From Amaurobius ferox (lineage: Eukaryota > Arthropoda > Arachnida > Araneae > Amaurobiidae): DNA of 64,000 nucleotides. The stretch's first letter is position 1, and each line of letters starts with the position of its first letter. The position numbers were made by a program, and so were the translations under genes. The stretch covers positions 74,917,180-74,981,179 of the forward strand of contig OX578152.1 in NCBI GenBank assembly GCA_951213105.1, in the 5' to 3' direction. The notes under the pieces were generated by a model. It searched no databases and was not told where the DNA came from. It saw only the letters and a list, made by a program, of their open reading frames with translations. Positions 10,421 to 22,365 of this stretch are shown in pieces.

Positions 10421-11560
10421 TTTTACTTTCCTTATATACATAATGTATAAGGAAAGTATAGTGACGGGGTCGAAAATTCGAATTCGAGTTTTCGACGGGA
10501 GAGCACGTTTCAAGCATCCCTGATCACGAATCGAACATTTTTAAGGTGATGTCTGTGTGTGTGTGTGTGTGTGTGTATGTGTGTGTGTGAAAGTATGTGT
10601 GCGTGTGTGTCAGTGAGTCTGTGGAGACGATATCTCACGAACGAATGGAGCGATTCGAATGAAACTTGGTACAAAAATCACAATCCATGAGTACTGGAAG
10701 CTTATTGTTTTAAAACACAATCGAATGTTCAGAACCGTCCTAAATTTTCCAGTAAAATTTTGAAAAATCATCAAAAAATAAAAACCTTTAATAAAGTTAC
10801 GCAAATAGACATTTCTTATGTAATTTTTTCTTAGAAAACGATTAACATAAATTTTAGAAAGCTAGCATGAAACGTTCTCGAGATATTGCACATATTTTAA
10901 ATAAATTTATCAGAAAGTCTCATAAATTAAAAAAAATATTAACTGTTAAGAAACATCTTCAATTTTCATATGTAATATCATGCGATAAATTTACTGACAT
11001 CATCCTCGTGGATCTAGCTCGTTCCATTCATGAGAAAAGATACTTTGGGTAATACTTTTGTATTTGAACGCTAATAGTCATTTATCTGCTTTAAAAATAA
11101 TTTATTTCGAAATATTGCACATTTTTAAAATAAATTTATCAAAAAATCCTCAAAATTAAAAAAAATATATATTAACTGTTGAGAAACAAGTTCACTTTTC
11201 ATATATAATATCATGCGATAAATTGGGTGACATCATTCTCGTGGTTCTAGCTCGTTCCATTCAAGAGAAAAGATAATAATGAGTAATACTTTTGTATTTG
11301 AACGCCAATAGTCATTTATCTGTTATAAGAATAACTTATTTCTCCATCCATAACGCTTGGCGAGATTTTGGCGACGAATTTAGCGAAATATTGCCAACTT
11401 GGCGACATTTTTAAATGAAAATGACGACTAATTGAAGAAAATTCAATATCTTGGAAAGAATATAAGTATCTACTATGAGAATAACATTTTTTTAACTGTA
11501 AAAGTAGTAAATTCATTGCATTATATAAGAAAAGTCATGTGTTGCCTACATCAGATTTTT
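10421..11560 (-). mobile_element. HER-A1 element with internal duplication
   Basis: It starts with TTTTACTTTCCTTATA (inverted 3' hairpin), only 7 bp beyond the piggyBac TTAA, and ends GTGTTGCCTACATCAGATTTT. An internal segment of about 228 bp is present twice in tandem (about 10881-11108 and 11110-11337), each carrying ATTGCACAT ... CTCGTTCCATTCA ... CATTTATCTG. A GT microsatellite lies at 10555-10614. Confidence 0.9.
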
Positions 11561-11827
11561 TTTTATATTTTGTTTGCTACTAAAACGAATTTTATAGGCC
11601 CGGCCCACAGTACCAGGCCATCAATTTTCAATAAACAGCAGAACTGGATGACTGTATTTTCTGGCCTCTGCGAATTGAAAAGTAAAACGTTCCAAATGTA
11701 TGGCCAAATTTGTATTGTTAATAATCCGCATCATCTCCCTACACTTTTTGCATTTCATTTAGATTCCTTAGCATTTTCATTATTTTCCATTAAACAACTC
11801 TCAACGATTGCAATGTAAAGGAGTATT
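11561..11827. other. Spacer between two inverted HER copies
   Basis: It is 267 bp between convergent HER-A1 5' ends. The open frame crossing it (11432-11818) begins inside the repeat and is not credible. No motif was recognised. Confidence 0.35.
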
Positions 11828-12773
11828 AAAAAATCTTATGTGGGCAACACATGACTTTCCTTATATAATGCAATGAATTTACTACTTCTACAGTTAATAA
11901 AAATGTTATTCTTATAGTAGTACTTATATTCCTTTCAAGATATTGAATTTTGTTCAATTAGTCGTCATTTTCATTGATTTAGTGTCATTTTTATCCATTT
12001 GGCGAGATTTTTGTTAATTTGGCAATATTTAAAAATGTCGCCACGTTGGCTACATTCCGCTAAATTTGTCGTCAAAATCTCGCCAAGCTTTATGGACGGA
12101 GAATAAGTTATTCTTACAGCAGATAAATGACTATGGGCGTTCAAATACCAAAGTATTACTCCAAGTATCTTTTTTCGTGAATGGAACGAGTTAGATCCAT
12201 GAGAATGATGTCACCAAATTTATCGCATGATATTACATACGAAAAGTAAACATGTTTCTCAACAGTTAATATTTTTTTTAATTTATGGAAATATTTTGAT
12301 AAATTTATTTGGAGAATGTGTAATAACTGTGTAAGAATGTGTAAGAACTATTCATGCTAGCATTCTAAAGTTAATGTCAATCGTTTTCTAAAGAAAAATT
12401 ACATAAGAAATGTCTATTTGTGTAACTCTATTAAAGTTTTTGATTTTTTGATGATTTTTTCAAAATTTCACTCGACAATTTAGGGGGATTCTGAACATTC
12501 GATTGCATTTCAAAACAATAGGCTTCCAGTATTCATGGATTGTGATTTTTGTACCAAATTTCATTCAAATCGCTCCATTCGTTTGTGAGATATCGTCTCC
12601 ACAGACTCACTGACGCACACGCACATACACACACACACAGACATCACCTTTAAAATGTTCGATTCGTGATCAGGGTTGCTTGAAACGTGCTGTCCCGTCG
12701 AAAACTCGAATTCGAATTTTCGACCCCGTCACAATACTTTCCTTATACATTTTGTATATAAGGAAAATAAAAA
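11828..12773 (+). mobile_element. HER-A1 element
   Basis: The 5' end is AAATCTTATGTGGGCAACAC followed by the subterminal motif ACTTTCCTTATATAATG. The TTGGCGAGATTT-type block, the CATTCAAATCGCTCC block and a short CA tract (12617-12640) follow. The 3' hairpin is ACTTTCCTTATA ... TATAAGGAAAAT. It is inverted relative to the copy at 10421-11560. Confidence 0.9.
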
Positions 12774-14373
12774 TGTCTCGGAATTATCGACATTATGAGT
12801 CATGTGCAAGAAATGATGCGAATGTGGGCGTTTACGTCACTGCCCGTAACATAAATATAACTATGGGGCTTGAAAGGGCTTGAAAAAAAATATTTTGATT
12901 CATACCATACTTGACAATTTACCCCCCTGGGTGGGTAACTGGACCCCCTAAGAGGGTGCTAAAGACGTCACGAACAAAAAAATTGCTTTGAGTCTATTTT
13001 TCACAGCAATGATTGAAACTATAACGTCTCATGACCATTGCGCCATAATTAGACCCTTATATGCATGATTATGTCAAATGTTGCCCATGCTGCCATGTTA
13101 ATGAAATACAAAATTTTGAATAAATTTCGAAGTTTTCGCTCGAATTTAAAAACAAATTCCATTTAGTTGTAGATTTTTTTATTACAAAGCCATATATAAA
13201 GTTTCGTGAAAAGCCATTAATATTTGTAGATGCTATTGTGTACACAAGAAATCAACCACAGACATCGGACAGACAGACTGACGGACATTGCTCCAAAAAT
13301 AGTCAACAGATCATAAAACTTATATTGGCAACAAAATCTTGAAATCGAAGAGCTTCGTGAAAACAATACTTTCTTAATACTACGGATGAGAAAGTGAAAA
13401 TGACAGTGAAAATGACGGTTCGTACTTGCTCTGATTTTGTGAAGCTTCAACAAAATATTTAACTGTTTTACGCATTTATGACTTTTAACAGTGATTAAAT
13501 TGTTCAGGAATAGATATTGAGATATTGAAAGTCACACACTAAGACGGTCTTCGTTAACTTTAAATGCTTTGCTAGATAAACATCCCCATGGCTGTCACAC
13601 GAGGATTCTGGAGTATGTAAATGTTTTAATCTCTCAGGTCGATGTTCAAAAGTGTCATTAGTTCTTCGTCTAATGTAATGTTTACAGAACGAATATGACT
13701 GTGCATTTTAACTGTGGCAATGTAATTTCCCAACTGTTTGAAATTTCTGAGCAGGTAAAATTATTTAAATTACCGGTTCGTTAAAATATGCTTTCTTTTG
13801 TACCGCCTTGTTTCCTACCTTTACTTGGCGTAAAGATAAAATGACTTTCAATACGGATTAACACATTTTTATATGGAAGGAAAATAATAACTCAAAATAA
13901 AGAATGTTTATATACATATCTGGATGAAACTCAATTTTAGTTGTTACCGATTAAAATAAAAATGCCAAACTTCATATAATGCATTCGATTATTTATAGAA
14001 CTATCGCGCTTGCTGAGCAGAAATAAAATTAATAATATCTCGAAAACGGCACATAGTCACTACTAAACAATGGTATTCATTTGTGTCTGGTTAAATGTAC
14101 TTACAAAATTCTCACTCATTTGATTATAGTAAAGATATTTAAATCTTGTTTTTCAATTTTAAGTTAAAAATGTGCAACGTGCAATATCTCGAATATGGCG
14201 CGTGTTATCGCTTCTTCAATAACGCTATTCTCTCTAACATAAAAATTTATATATAAAATAGCTCTTTGTTCAAAACGTTGCGACAATTCTTTTTTATAAT
14301 GTTAAGATTTTCGAAAACATAAATTTGAAACATTAAAGAGCTTCCCATCGTCCGTGCTGCCTTAGTCTTCTAA
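12774..14373. other. Unassigned AT-rich stretch
   Basis: No gene was recognised. The segment 12871-12921 (GGCTTGAAAAAAAATATTTT ... CCATACTTGACAAT) has a close relative at 57384-57424. A GACAGACAGACTGACGGACA motif lies near 13268. The part from 13500 to 14340 is plain AT-rich sequence. Confidence 0.4.
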
Positions 14374-16409
14374 CATTTATTAATTGTAACAAAGTACCAA
14401 ATTGCATTCAATAGTCCTTTGACATTTATTAATTGAAACAAATTACCAAATTGCAGATCCAGAACTAAGTATCAAATTGAACTAAGCCAAGTTGCATTCA
14501 ATAGTCCTTTGACGTTCATAATTTGAAGCAAAATACTAAATTGCATTCAATAGTCTTCTGAAGTTTATTAATTGAAACAAAGTATCAATAGTTACATTCA
14601 ATAGTCCTCTGGCGTTTATTAATTGAAACAAAGTACCAAATTGCATTCAATATTCCTTTGACATTTATTAATTGAAGCAACGTATCAAATTGCAGATCCA
14701 GAACTAAGTACCAAATTGAACTAAACCAAGTTGCATTCAATAGTCCTTTGACGTTCATAATTTGAAACAAAATACTAAATTGCATTCAATAGTCTTCTGA
14801 AGTTTATTAATTGAAACAAAGTATCAATAGTTGCATTCAATAGTCCTCTGACGTTCATTAATTGAAGCAAAGTACCAAATTGCATTCAATAGTTCTCTGA
14901 AGTTTTTTAATTGAGACAAAGTGTCAACTTGCATTTAATAGTCCTCTAATGTCTTATAATTGAAATAAAGTACCAAATTGCATTCAATAGTCCTTTGACA
15001 TTTATTAATTGAAACTAAATACCAAATTGCAGATCCAGAACTAAGTACCAAATTGAACTAAACCAAGTTGCATTCAATAGTCCTTTGACGTTCATAATTT
15101 GAAGCAAAATACTAAATTGCATTCAATAGTCTTCTGAAGTTTATTAATTGAAACAAAGTATCAATAGTTACATTCAATAGTCCTCTGGCGTTTATTAATT
15201 GAAACAAAGTACCAAATTGCATTCAATATTCCTTTGACATTTATTAATTGAAGCAACGTATCAAATTGCAGATCCAGAACTAAGTACCAAATTGAACTAA
15301 ACCAAGTTGCATTCAATAGTCCTTTGACGTTCATAATTTGAAACAAAATACTAAATTGCATTCAATAGTCTTCTGAAGTTTATTAATTGAAACAAAGTAT
15401 CAATAGTTGCATTCAATAGTCCTCTGACGTTCATTAATTGAAGCAAAGTACCAAATTGCATTCAATAGTTCTCTGAAGTTTTTTAATTGAGACAAAGTGT
15501 CAACTTGCATTTAATAGTCCTCTAATGTCTTATAATTGAAATAAAGTACCAAATTGCATTCAATAGTCCTTTGACATTTATTAATTGAAACTAAATACCA
15601 AATTGCAGATCCAGAACTAAGTACCAAATTGAACTAAACCAAGTTGCATTCAATAGTCCTTTGACGTTCATAATTTGAAACAAAATACTAAATTGCATTC
15701 AATAGTCTTCTGAAGTTTATTAATTGAAACAAAGTATCAATAGTTGCATTCAATAGTCCTCTGACGTTCATTAATTGAAGCAAAGTACCAAATTGCATTC
15801 AATAGTTCTCTGAAGTTTTTTAATTGAGACAAAGTGTCAACTTGCATTTAATAGTCCTCTAATGTCTTATAATTGAAATAAAGTACCAAATTGCATTCAA
15901 TAGTCCTTTGACATTTATTAATTGAAACTAAATACCAAATTGCAGATCCAGAACTAAGTACCAAATTGAACTAAGCCAAATTGCATTCAATAGTCCATTG
16001 ACGTTCATAATTTGAAGCAAAAGACTAAATTGCATTCAATAGTCTTTTGAAATTTATTAATTGAAACAAAGTACCAATAGTTACATTTAATAGTCCTCTA
16101 ACGTTTATTAATTGAAACAAAGTGCCAAATTGCATTTAATAGTCCTCTAATGTTTCATAATTGAAACAAAGTGCCAAATTGCATTCAATAGTCCCCTGAC
16201 TTTTATTAACTGGAACAAAGCGCCAAATTGCATTCAATATTCCTCTAATGTTTTATAATTGAAACAAAGTGCCAAATTGCATTCAATAGGCGTCTGACAT
16301 TTATTAATTGAAATAAAGTACCAATTTACATTCAATAGTTCACTGACGTTTATTAAATGAAGAAAAGTGCCAAATTGTATTCAATAATCCTCTGGCGTTT
16401 TATAATTGA
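14374..16409. repeat. 49-bp satellite array with 576-bp higher-order repeat
   Basis: The basic unit is about 49 bp: TTGCATTCAATAGTCCTCTG followed by ACGTTTATTAATTGAAACAA and AGTACCAAA. Some units are replaced by the variant CAGATCCAGAACTAAGTACC ... AACTAAACCAAG. Blocks from about 14470 to 15045 and 15046 to 15621 are nearly identical over 576 bp. A shortened third block follows at about 340 bp spacing. Units after 15970 are more diverged. Identical reverse-strand open frames at 14585-14785 and 15161-15361 are by-products of this higher-order repeat. Confidence 0.95.
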
Positions 16410-17355
16410 AAAAAATCCGATTAGGTCAGCACATGACTTTCATTATATAATGCAATGAATGTACTCTTTTTACAGTCAAAAAATAATGTATAAGATCCAA
16501 GGAATTGTGTTTTTAACGTTGGATTGCACGTTTGGCGATTTTCCGGATGACAATATGCAAAATTATTTCCAAGTACCCAACTAACTTATATTTCGAGCAA
16601 CTCTAATATAAATTATGCGTCATTTTATTAATTTAGCCTCATTTTTGCAATTTTGATAATATTTTCGTCAATCTGGAGTGAAATATCGTCAAACTGATGA
16701 TACGTCATTAGATTATTCGCCAAGTTCGCCAAATGCATCAGCAAGTGATACAAACTAGCGGAGAAAAAAGCATTTCTTATATACTAGAAGGTATGCCAGT
16801 CATATGACGAAAATCAGAATTTGCTAAACATTACTTCCCATTTCGCGTCATATTTATCAATTTGGCGACATTTTTGTCACTTTGACAACATTTAAAATAG
16901 TTGCCAAGTTGGCGAAATCCCGCTAAATTTCTTGCCAAGCATTACGAACGGACGGACGAAGAAATGGGTTATTCTTACAGTTTACTCTTATGTTCTGTTC
17001 ATAATATTGAATTCAATTAGTCGTCATTTCATTGATTTAAAATCGGTTTCATCAATTTGCCGAATTTATATCAATTGGGTGACATTTTCGTCAATTTGGC
17101 AATATCTAAAATGTCAGCAAGTTGGAGATATTCCGACAAATTCGTCACCAAAATTTCACCAAACATTAACTGACGGGAAAATAAATTATTCTTACAGTAG
17201 ATACTTATATACTTTCCAAGATATTGAATTTTCGTCAATTAATCGTAATTTTCATTGATTTAGCGTCATTTTTATCAATTTGGCGATATTTTAGTTAATT
17301 TGGCAACATGTAAAAAAGTCGCCAAATTGACGAAATTTTGCCAAATTTGTCTCCA
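16410..17355 (+). mobile_element. HER-A1 element, diverged, 3'-truncated
   Basis: It abuts the satellite with AAAAATCCGATTAGGTCAGC and the subterminal ACTTTCATTATATAATG, a diverged 5' terminus. Repeated blocks of the TTTGGCGACATT type follow. The 3' hairpin part is absent; at about 17356 the sequence switches to the opposite orientation. Confidence 0.75.
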
Positions 17356-18262
17356 AAATAGGAGAATAAAAAATTCAAATTCGAGTTTTTAAAGGAAGAA
17401 CACGTTTCAAGCATTCATGAACATGAATCGAACGTTTTGAGGTAATGCCTGTGTGTCTGCCTGCATATGTGTGTCCGTGAATCTATGTGATATTTCAGGA
17501 GCAAATGGAGTGTTTCAATCACAATTTGGTACGATTACTACTATCCGTGAATACTGGAATCCTATGGGAAAATTATTGATTTTTAAACACGATCGAACTT
17601 TTGAAAGCCCCCAAAATTTTCGAATGAATTTTTGAAAACAAAATTTCAAAAATTGGGGTTTTCAATAATGTTAAATAAATATTTATTTTGTACGTATTTG
17701 TTATTCAAAAATGAATGACATAAACTTCAGAACGCTAACTTGAGGCGTTCTCAAAACTTCGCACGTTTTTCGAGTACATGTATAAAAAAAATACATAAAA
17801 ATGAACAGTAGTAAATATCATCAAATATGTAACACTTGGCTAAAAATTTGGCGACGACATTGGCGACCAATTTGGGGAAATATTGCCAACTTGATGACAT
17901 TTTAATATGGGGCTAAATTGACGAAAATACCACCAAATTAGTAGGAAATGACGCCAAAGTTACGGAAATGACGCCAAATTGATGAAATTATAATTAACAT
18001 ATTTTAATGTAATGGAGTATATTACTTTGAAGACGTTAATAATATTCGCAATTGTCAAGTTACATTTGCGCGAAATATACGTTATTTGGTACTTCAAAAG
18101 ACTTTTACATGTTGTCATTTAAAAAAGCGCCAAATATGAGTGTACTTTTCAGCGTTAAAAATATTGTGCTGTGGATCTTGTCCATCCTTATATCGTTTTT
18201 AAAGATGTAAAGTACTTACATTACGTATAAAAGTCATTGGCTGCAAACATGAAATTTTTTTT
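17356..18262 (-). mobile_element. HER-A1 element, diverged
   Basis: It begins with AAAATTCAAATTCGAG (inverted 3' part, hairpin lost). It runs through the AGAACGCTAA and TTGGCGACGACATTGG blocks and ends in a degraded 5' terminus, GTCATTGGCTGCAAACATG, near 18230-18262. Together with 16410-17355 it makes a head-to-head inverted pair. Confidence 0.7.
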
Positions 18263-18946
18263 ATAAATCAGTTTACAAACGGGACCACGATGTTTTACTC
18301 TTCAGATTTAAATGTGAAAAAGGTTTTGAAAAGCGTGGACAGAGAAACTTATACTTATTTACTTTTATAGGGAAATTAAATTGCATATTTTCAATTAAAT
18401 ATTTTGAAAAACAAAATGATTTAGAACGCTATTTAACTTTTAACTTTTTTTTTAATTACGATCAACGCTGGGTATATTTACTAGTAGAATAGTAATTAAA
18501 ACAATTACAGTAGCCCATGCTTTAATAGCACTGTCAATTCAAATTTTGAGATGAATAACATCTTTAAAATGCAGACTCAGATTATACGTATTACCTGAAT
18601 GTAGATAATATTGGAGATTTAGTGGGGAGCACTACAGACTGTATTTAGAGTTGTTAAAGCCGTATTTCAGATTATGAAGGATATGTGCCATTTGGAACAT
18701 ATCATGCAATCATGCATAAGAACAGTCATATTCCATACACCTTTAGATATGCACAGTCTATATTCTAGTTTCATTACTTTGATGATATATATTAAGTTTG
18801 TGATGCACTAATATGAGTTCATTTTGCTTTAAAAATTCAATTAGTTATAAATAGTGCAAATGTATTTCATTGACGAAAGCATAAGACAAATAAGAAATTT
18901 ATGAAGGAGCTATTTCATGGGCAAATGGTGTGATCCCTTTCAGCGA
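18263..18946. other. AT-rich unassigned stretch
   Basis: No repeat relative or reading frame of note was seen here. Confidence 0.35.
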
Positions 18947-19095
18947 GCACTTTGCGTGAGCACTTTGCTGTGACTGCTTTGTGTGAACACTTTGTGAGCC
19001 TTTTGTATGAGAACTTTGTATGAGCACTTTGTGAGCACTTTGTGTCAGGGTTTTGTGTGAGCACTTTGTTGTGAGCACTTTGTATGAGTTCTTTT
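18947..19095. repeat. Short tandem repeat, GTGAGCACTTTGT type
   Basis: About eight imperfect units contain GAGCACTTTG or GAACTTTG at 15-20 bp spacing. The 65-codon reverse open frame here is only the translated repeat. Confidence 0.8.
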
Positions 19096-19556
19096 ATGGA
19101 ACTATTAAGCATTTTTTTTTCTCTTGTGCATACTTATATTGTACAATCATACGAATTTTCTTAAGAACTAGAAATGGCATCTTGAAAACCGGAAATAGAA
19201 ATCCTTAGAGGCCACCCCATTCTACCTCCTCTGGAATTATTCGATGTTGATTATGTTATCGTCTAAGCTCTATCTATAGCCAAACCTAAGAAATAGATGT
19301 TTCAAGCAAATTTTTTGAACCGGAAATGAAAAAACAATGAGAGGGAGTCTAAAATGAACTTCCTCCTCCGAAATTTGATTATTCATATCGGTTAACATTT
19401 AAGCTCTTTTTATGCTCAATTTAAAATGGGGGTGGATGTAAGATTTTTGTCGCCTATAGGCAAATATATTTTGCCGCCTAATCTCACAAAACATAATGCC
19501 TAAAATTGATTAATAAAAGGTAGGTACATAGAAAAAGCTAATATATTTATTAAAAA
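19096..19556. other. Unassigned stretch
   Basis: It contains two loosely similar CCGGAAAT-containing segments (near 19189 and 19319). No feature was recognised. Confidence 0.3.
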
Positions 19557-19699
19557 TACACTATGTTGCAAAAAATATATGCACCCATATGAAATTGAAC
19601 CACAGACGCGAAATTCGACATGTATGTATTGTTTGAGGCGATATGCAAATGATTAGAATTTGGGAGCAAAAACAGTTTTATCAAGAAATAGTGGCAAAA

Positions 19700-20700
19700 A
19701 GAAAATGGCATTTTGTTAAGTGGTAAATCCTCCCCTGCCAGCTACGCAAGCCGATATTCGGTGCGGCAGAATCAATCAAGTTGTTTATGTCCCGCTGCGA
19801 AAGATTCTGCCTCAAATGTTGGAAATAGTCAGCTAATTCAGCGGTATTCTGAGAAGGCTACAATGGGTGCCCCTGCACCTCCCAGACGTGTTCCATTAGT
19901 GGCAGGTCTGGGGACTTGTCACCAATAGAATGGCCATGGGAGGCCATGAGAAGTTATTAAATCCTCGACGACATTGTTGAGAAAGTCGTGCAACTTGTAG
20001 TCGAACGTTCTTCTTCTTCGACCCAGACCGTCCGACCTAAGAAAGGTATAAGGTATATGTTTGGACGGCCGGGAAGTACCACCCAATTTAGACCGGAACC
20101 CAGTGGGAGAGGCATCCACACGGACCGTATCATCCTTCCCGTACCACCAACCTCTTAGGAAGACTTACGAAACCACATGTTTAACATGGTCGTACTCCGC
20201 GTCAACACGGCGGCAATTTCGGCAATGACGGAAATCGACCCCGGACCGTCCGAGGGCAATTCCCGCAAGCTAACCACTGGGCTGATGTGCCCCAAGTAGT
20301 CGAACGTTGTCTTGCTGGTAAATGGAACCTAGGCGGCTTGACAACATAGGCAGATTAATCGACTGCAGAATATATTACAGCGTAAAGAGATGCAGTGATC
20401 CGGTTCTCCTTCATATCAGTACAGAGAGATAAGCGGGATACACCACTGTGGACAACATGCCTCAAATCGAACACTGTCCAGGCTGACGTTTACGAGTTCG
20501 ACACCAATCCAGACGGCTCTGCCTATATTGACGAGTCAATGGTAGGCGCCTTAATGGACATTGACACCTAGTTCCACCTTCTGTCAATCGTCTACGAATA
20601 GTACCCAATGAAACAGGATGCATGAAGGATGGCAAATGTCTTTTCGAATGGAGAATGGATGATAGCGACGCCATTGGTGTGGACGAAGCTCCTCTCCCGA
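19700..20700 (-). pseudogene. Tc1-like transposase, decayed
   Basis: In minus-strand order, codons near 20600-20510 read IRRRLTEGG, then PLRRLPLTRQYRQSRLDWCR, the helix-turn-helix-to-catalytic linker of Tc1 transposases. The frame then jumps to RKRQPGQ, so about 35 residues carrying the first catalytic aspartate (SDESRF motif) are deleted. Beyond the SINE, codons near 19910-19880 read DKSPDLPLMEHVWE, matching the third catalytic block (SPDLxPIEHVW). QNTAELADYFQHLRQNLSQR and then NNLIDS follow near 19830-19760. Several frameshifts separate these blocks. It is non-functional. Confidence 0.8.
20010..20295 (-). mobile_element. tRNA-derived SINE inserted in Tc1 element
   Basis: The minus strand starts GGGGCACATCAGCCCAGTGG (A-box region) with a B box of type GGTCGATTTCC. 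It continues through the conserved body and the tail GGTCGGACGGTCTGGGTC. The direct repeat GTAGTCGAACGTT lies at 19997-20009 and 20296-20308. The empty site is therefore Tc1 sequence, making the SINE younger than the Tc1 copy. Confidence 0.93.
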
Positions 20701-21329
20701 CTTCACTACCTCCCGAGCAAATGTGTCTGGAGTGTCCAAAGTTTCTGCGATAGTTACATACGACTTCTACGATACACTATTACATCTCTATAATAGTGTG
20801 TATATGATAATAGTGTCTATAATATGATAATAGTGTATCTCTGATGCACTATTACTTCTCTATATAACATCGAGCCACTACCATATCGCTCCCAAAACGA
20901 TGTCAACTGATGCATATGTTGGACCAACCAGCTTCCTTTAGGCCTTTGATGCGACCTCTCCCTAAATCCGACATTTGTTCGTAGCGCCGTCGAGTATGTC
21001 TCAAAGGCATCTTTGTACACAACTTGCAGCATCAAAACAGAAAAACCAGTTCCAGTTGCCCATGAGTGAAAACACATGTCGTTTTAAATGCTACACGATG
21101 CATCGTTCTCATATGCGTTGCATGAGTCCTAATAACATCATTGGCGTTGACAGTTTGATCATTTGCCTAACTCTTAAAACGACATTTGCATATCAACTTT
21201 CGCGACTGAAGCTCAATTGTTTTAAGCGTGCATACATTTTTTTGCAACAGAGTGTATAAAAGGAACGGGGTAACTCTTAACAATAAATAGTAATAGTATA
21301 TCAGGCATTTAACAATGCAATTATCTCAA

Positions 21330-21970
21330 CATCTATATATATAAAGAAGAAAAGTATGTATGTATGTATGTATGATCCAACATAACGGGTGAACGGCTGA
21401 ACCGAATTTGATGAAATTTGGTGGGTAGTCTTGAAATAGCCCCACTTAAAATTTAGCCCATGTTTCGAATTTTACCCCCAGGGGTTGTCGCGATATTAAT
21501 GAAAAACGAAACTTTCGTTTGTCGCATCATCGCGGGAGAACACCTGCGCCGAATTTAATGAAATTATGAGGATAACTTTGAAATAGCCCCCCATAAATTT
21601 ATTCCAAGTTTCAAGTTTCTGCGACCAGGGGTTGTCGAGATATTAATGGAAAACGAAACTTTTTCCTAGGAGTACTACTCTCTAACTCCATGATTCCCAA
21701 CGAAAAAGTTTGGAAATCGTTGGTTTAAAACGTGAAAGTTAATTAAATCTCTGAGTTTTGTAGGAGTTTATTGAATGTATTAGTCACTTTTGAAAATCGC
21801 AAGTTTGAAATATGAATTTAAATGAAAACTCCATCACTATGGTGTATTTTTCACCGGCTTACTCAACAAATTTTATTAATTTGAATCTATATATGTAAAG
21901 AAGAAAAGTATGTATGTATGTATGATCCAACATTACGCAAGAACGGCTGAACCGAAAGAGTTTTGCATCG
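21330..21970. repeat. GTAT-microsatellite repeat with AACGGCTGAACCGAA motif, two copies
   Basis: AAAGAAGAAAAGTATGTATG followed by a GTAT tract, GATCCAACAT and AACGGCTGAACCGAA occurs at about 21340-21402 and again at 21896-21956. Between them, a segment with GGGGTTGTCGCGATATTAAT is partly repeated (near 21484 and 21628). A relic of that segment lies at 25910-25940. It is a dispersed non-coding repeat of unknown class. Confidence 0.65.
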
Positions 21971-22061
21971 TAAATCCAGGGCAACGTCGATTAATCGCTG
22001 CTAGTCACATATAAAGCAAAACTAGTAGCTCAACAATGAGAAATATCACACATTTCATTAC

Positions 22062-22352
22062 TGGGGGCGCGGTAGCCCAGTGGTTAGCGCGCGGGAATTG
22101 CACTCGGTAAGCTCGGGTTCGATTCTCTCCGCAGCCAAAACTGAAGTCGTGTTCACGCGGAGTACAATAACGTTAAACATGTAGATCCGTAAGTCCTTCC
22201 GAGAGGTTCATGGTAGGGGGAGGAGGGTACGGTCCCTGTGGATGCCTCCCCCACTGGGTTCCGGTCTAAATTGGGTGGCTCTTCCCGGCCGTCCAAACGG
22301 TTATCTTGCACCTTTCTGATAGGTCGGACGGTCTGGGTCTCAACAACAACAG
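22062..22352 (+). mobile_element. tRNA-derived SINE
   Basis: It starts GGGGCGCGGTAGCCCAGTGG with B box GGTTCGATTC near 22118. The conserved body follows (AAGTCCTTCCGAGAGGTT, CCCACTGGGTTCCGGTC), and it ends GACGGTCTGGGTCTC plus a CAA tail. A diverged target duplication, CACATTTCATTAC (22049-22061) against CACGTTTTATTAC (22353-22365), flanks it. It has no 5S head. Confidence 0.9.
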
Positions 22353-22365
22353 CACGTTTTATTAC

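Larger units (their letters stand above)
19557..21256 (-). mobile_element. Tc1-like element, degenerate, split by a SINE
   Basis: The left end is TACACTATGTTGCAAAAAAT and the right end is TTTTTTTGCAACAGAGTGTA. The terminal inverted repeat extends inward with differences (TGCACCC, ATTGAACC, CGCGAAA, ATATGCAAATG on the left against their inverted forms on the right). TA dinucleotides sit at both ends. Transposase remnants lie on the minus strand. A SINE (20010-20295) interrupts the element, and an AT-rich segment with ATAATAGTGT repeats lies at 20765-20875. Confidence 0.88.

Noticed and set aside
14585..15361. Two identical 66-residue reverse open frames suggesting a gene family
   Set aside because: Both are translations of the 49-bp satellite; identity follows from the 576-bp higher-order repeat.
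22062..22140. Functional tRNA gene
   Set aside because: A and B boxes are present but the unit continues into the SINE body and recurs at several loci with target duplications.
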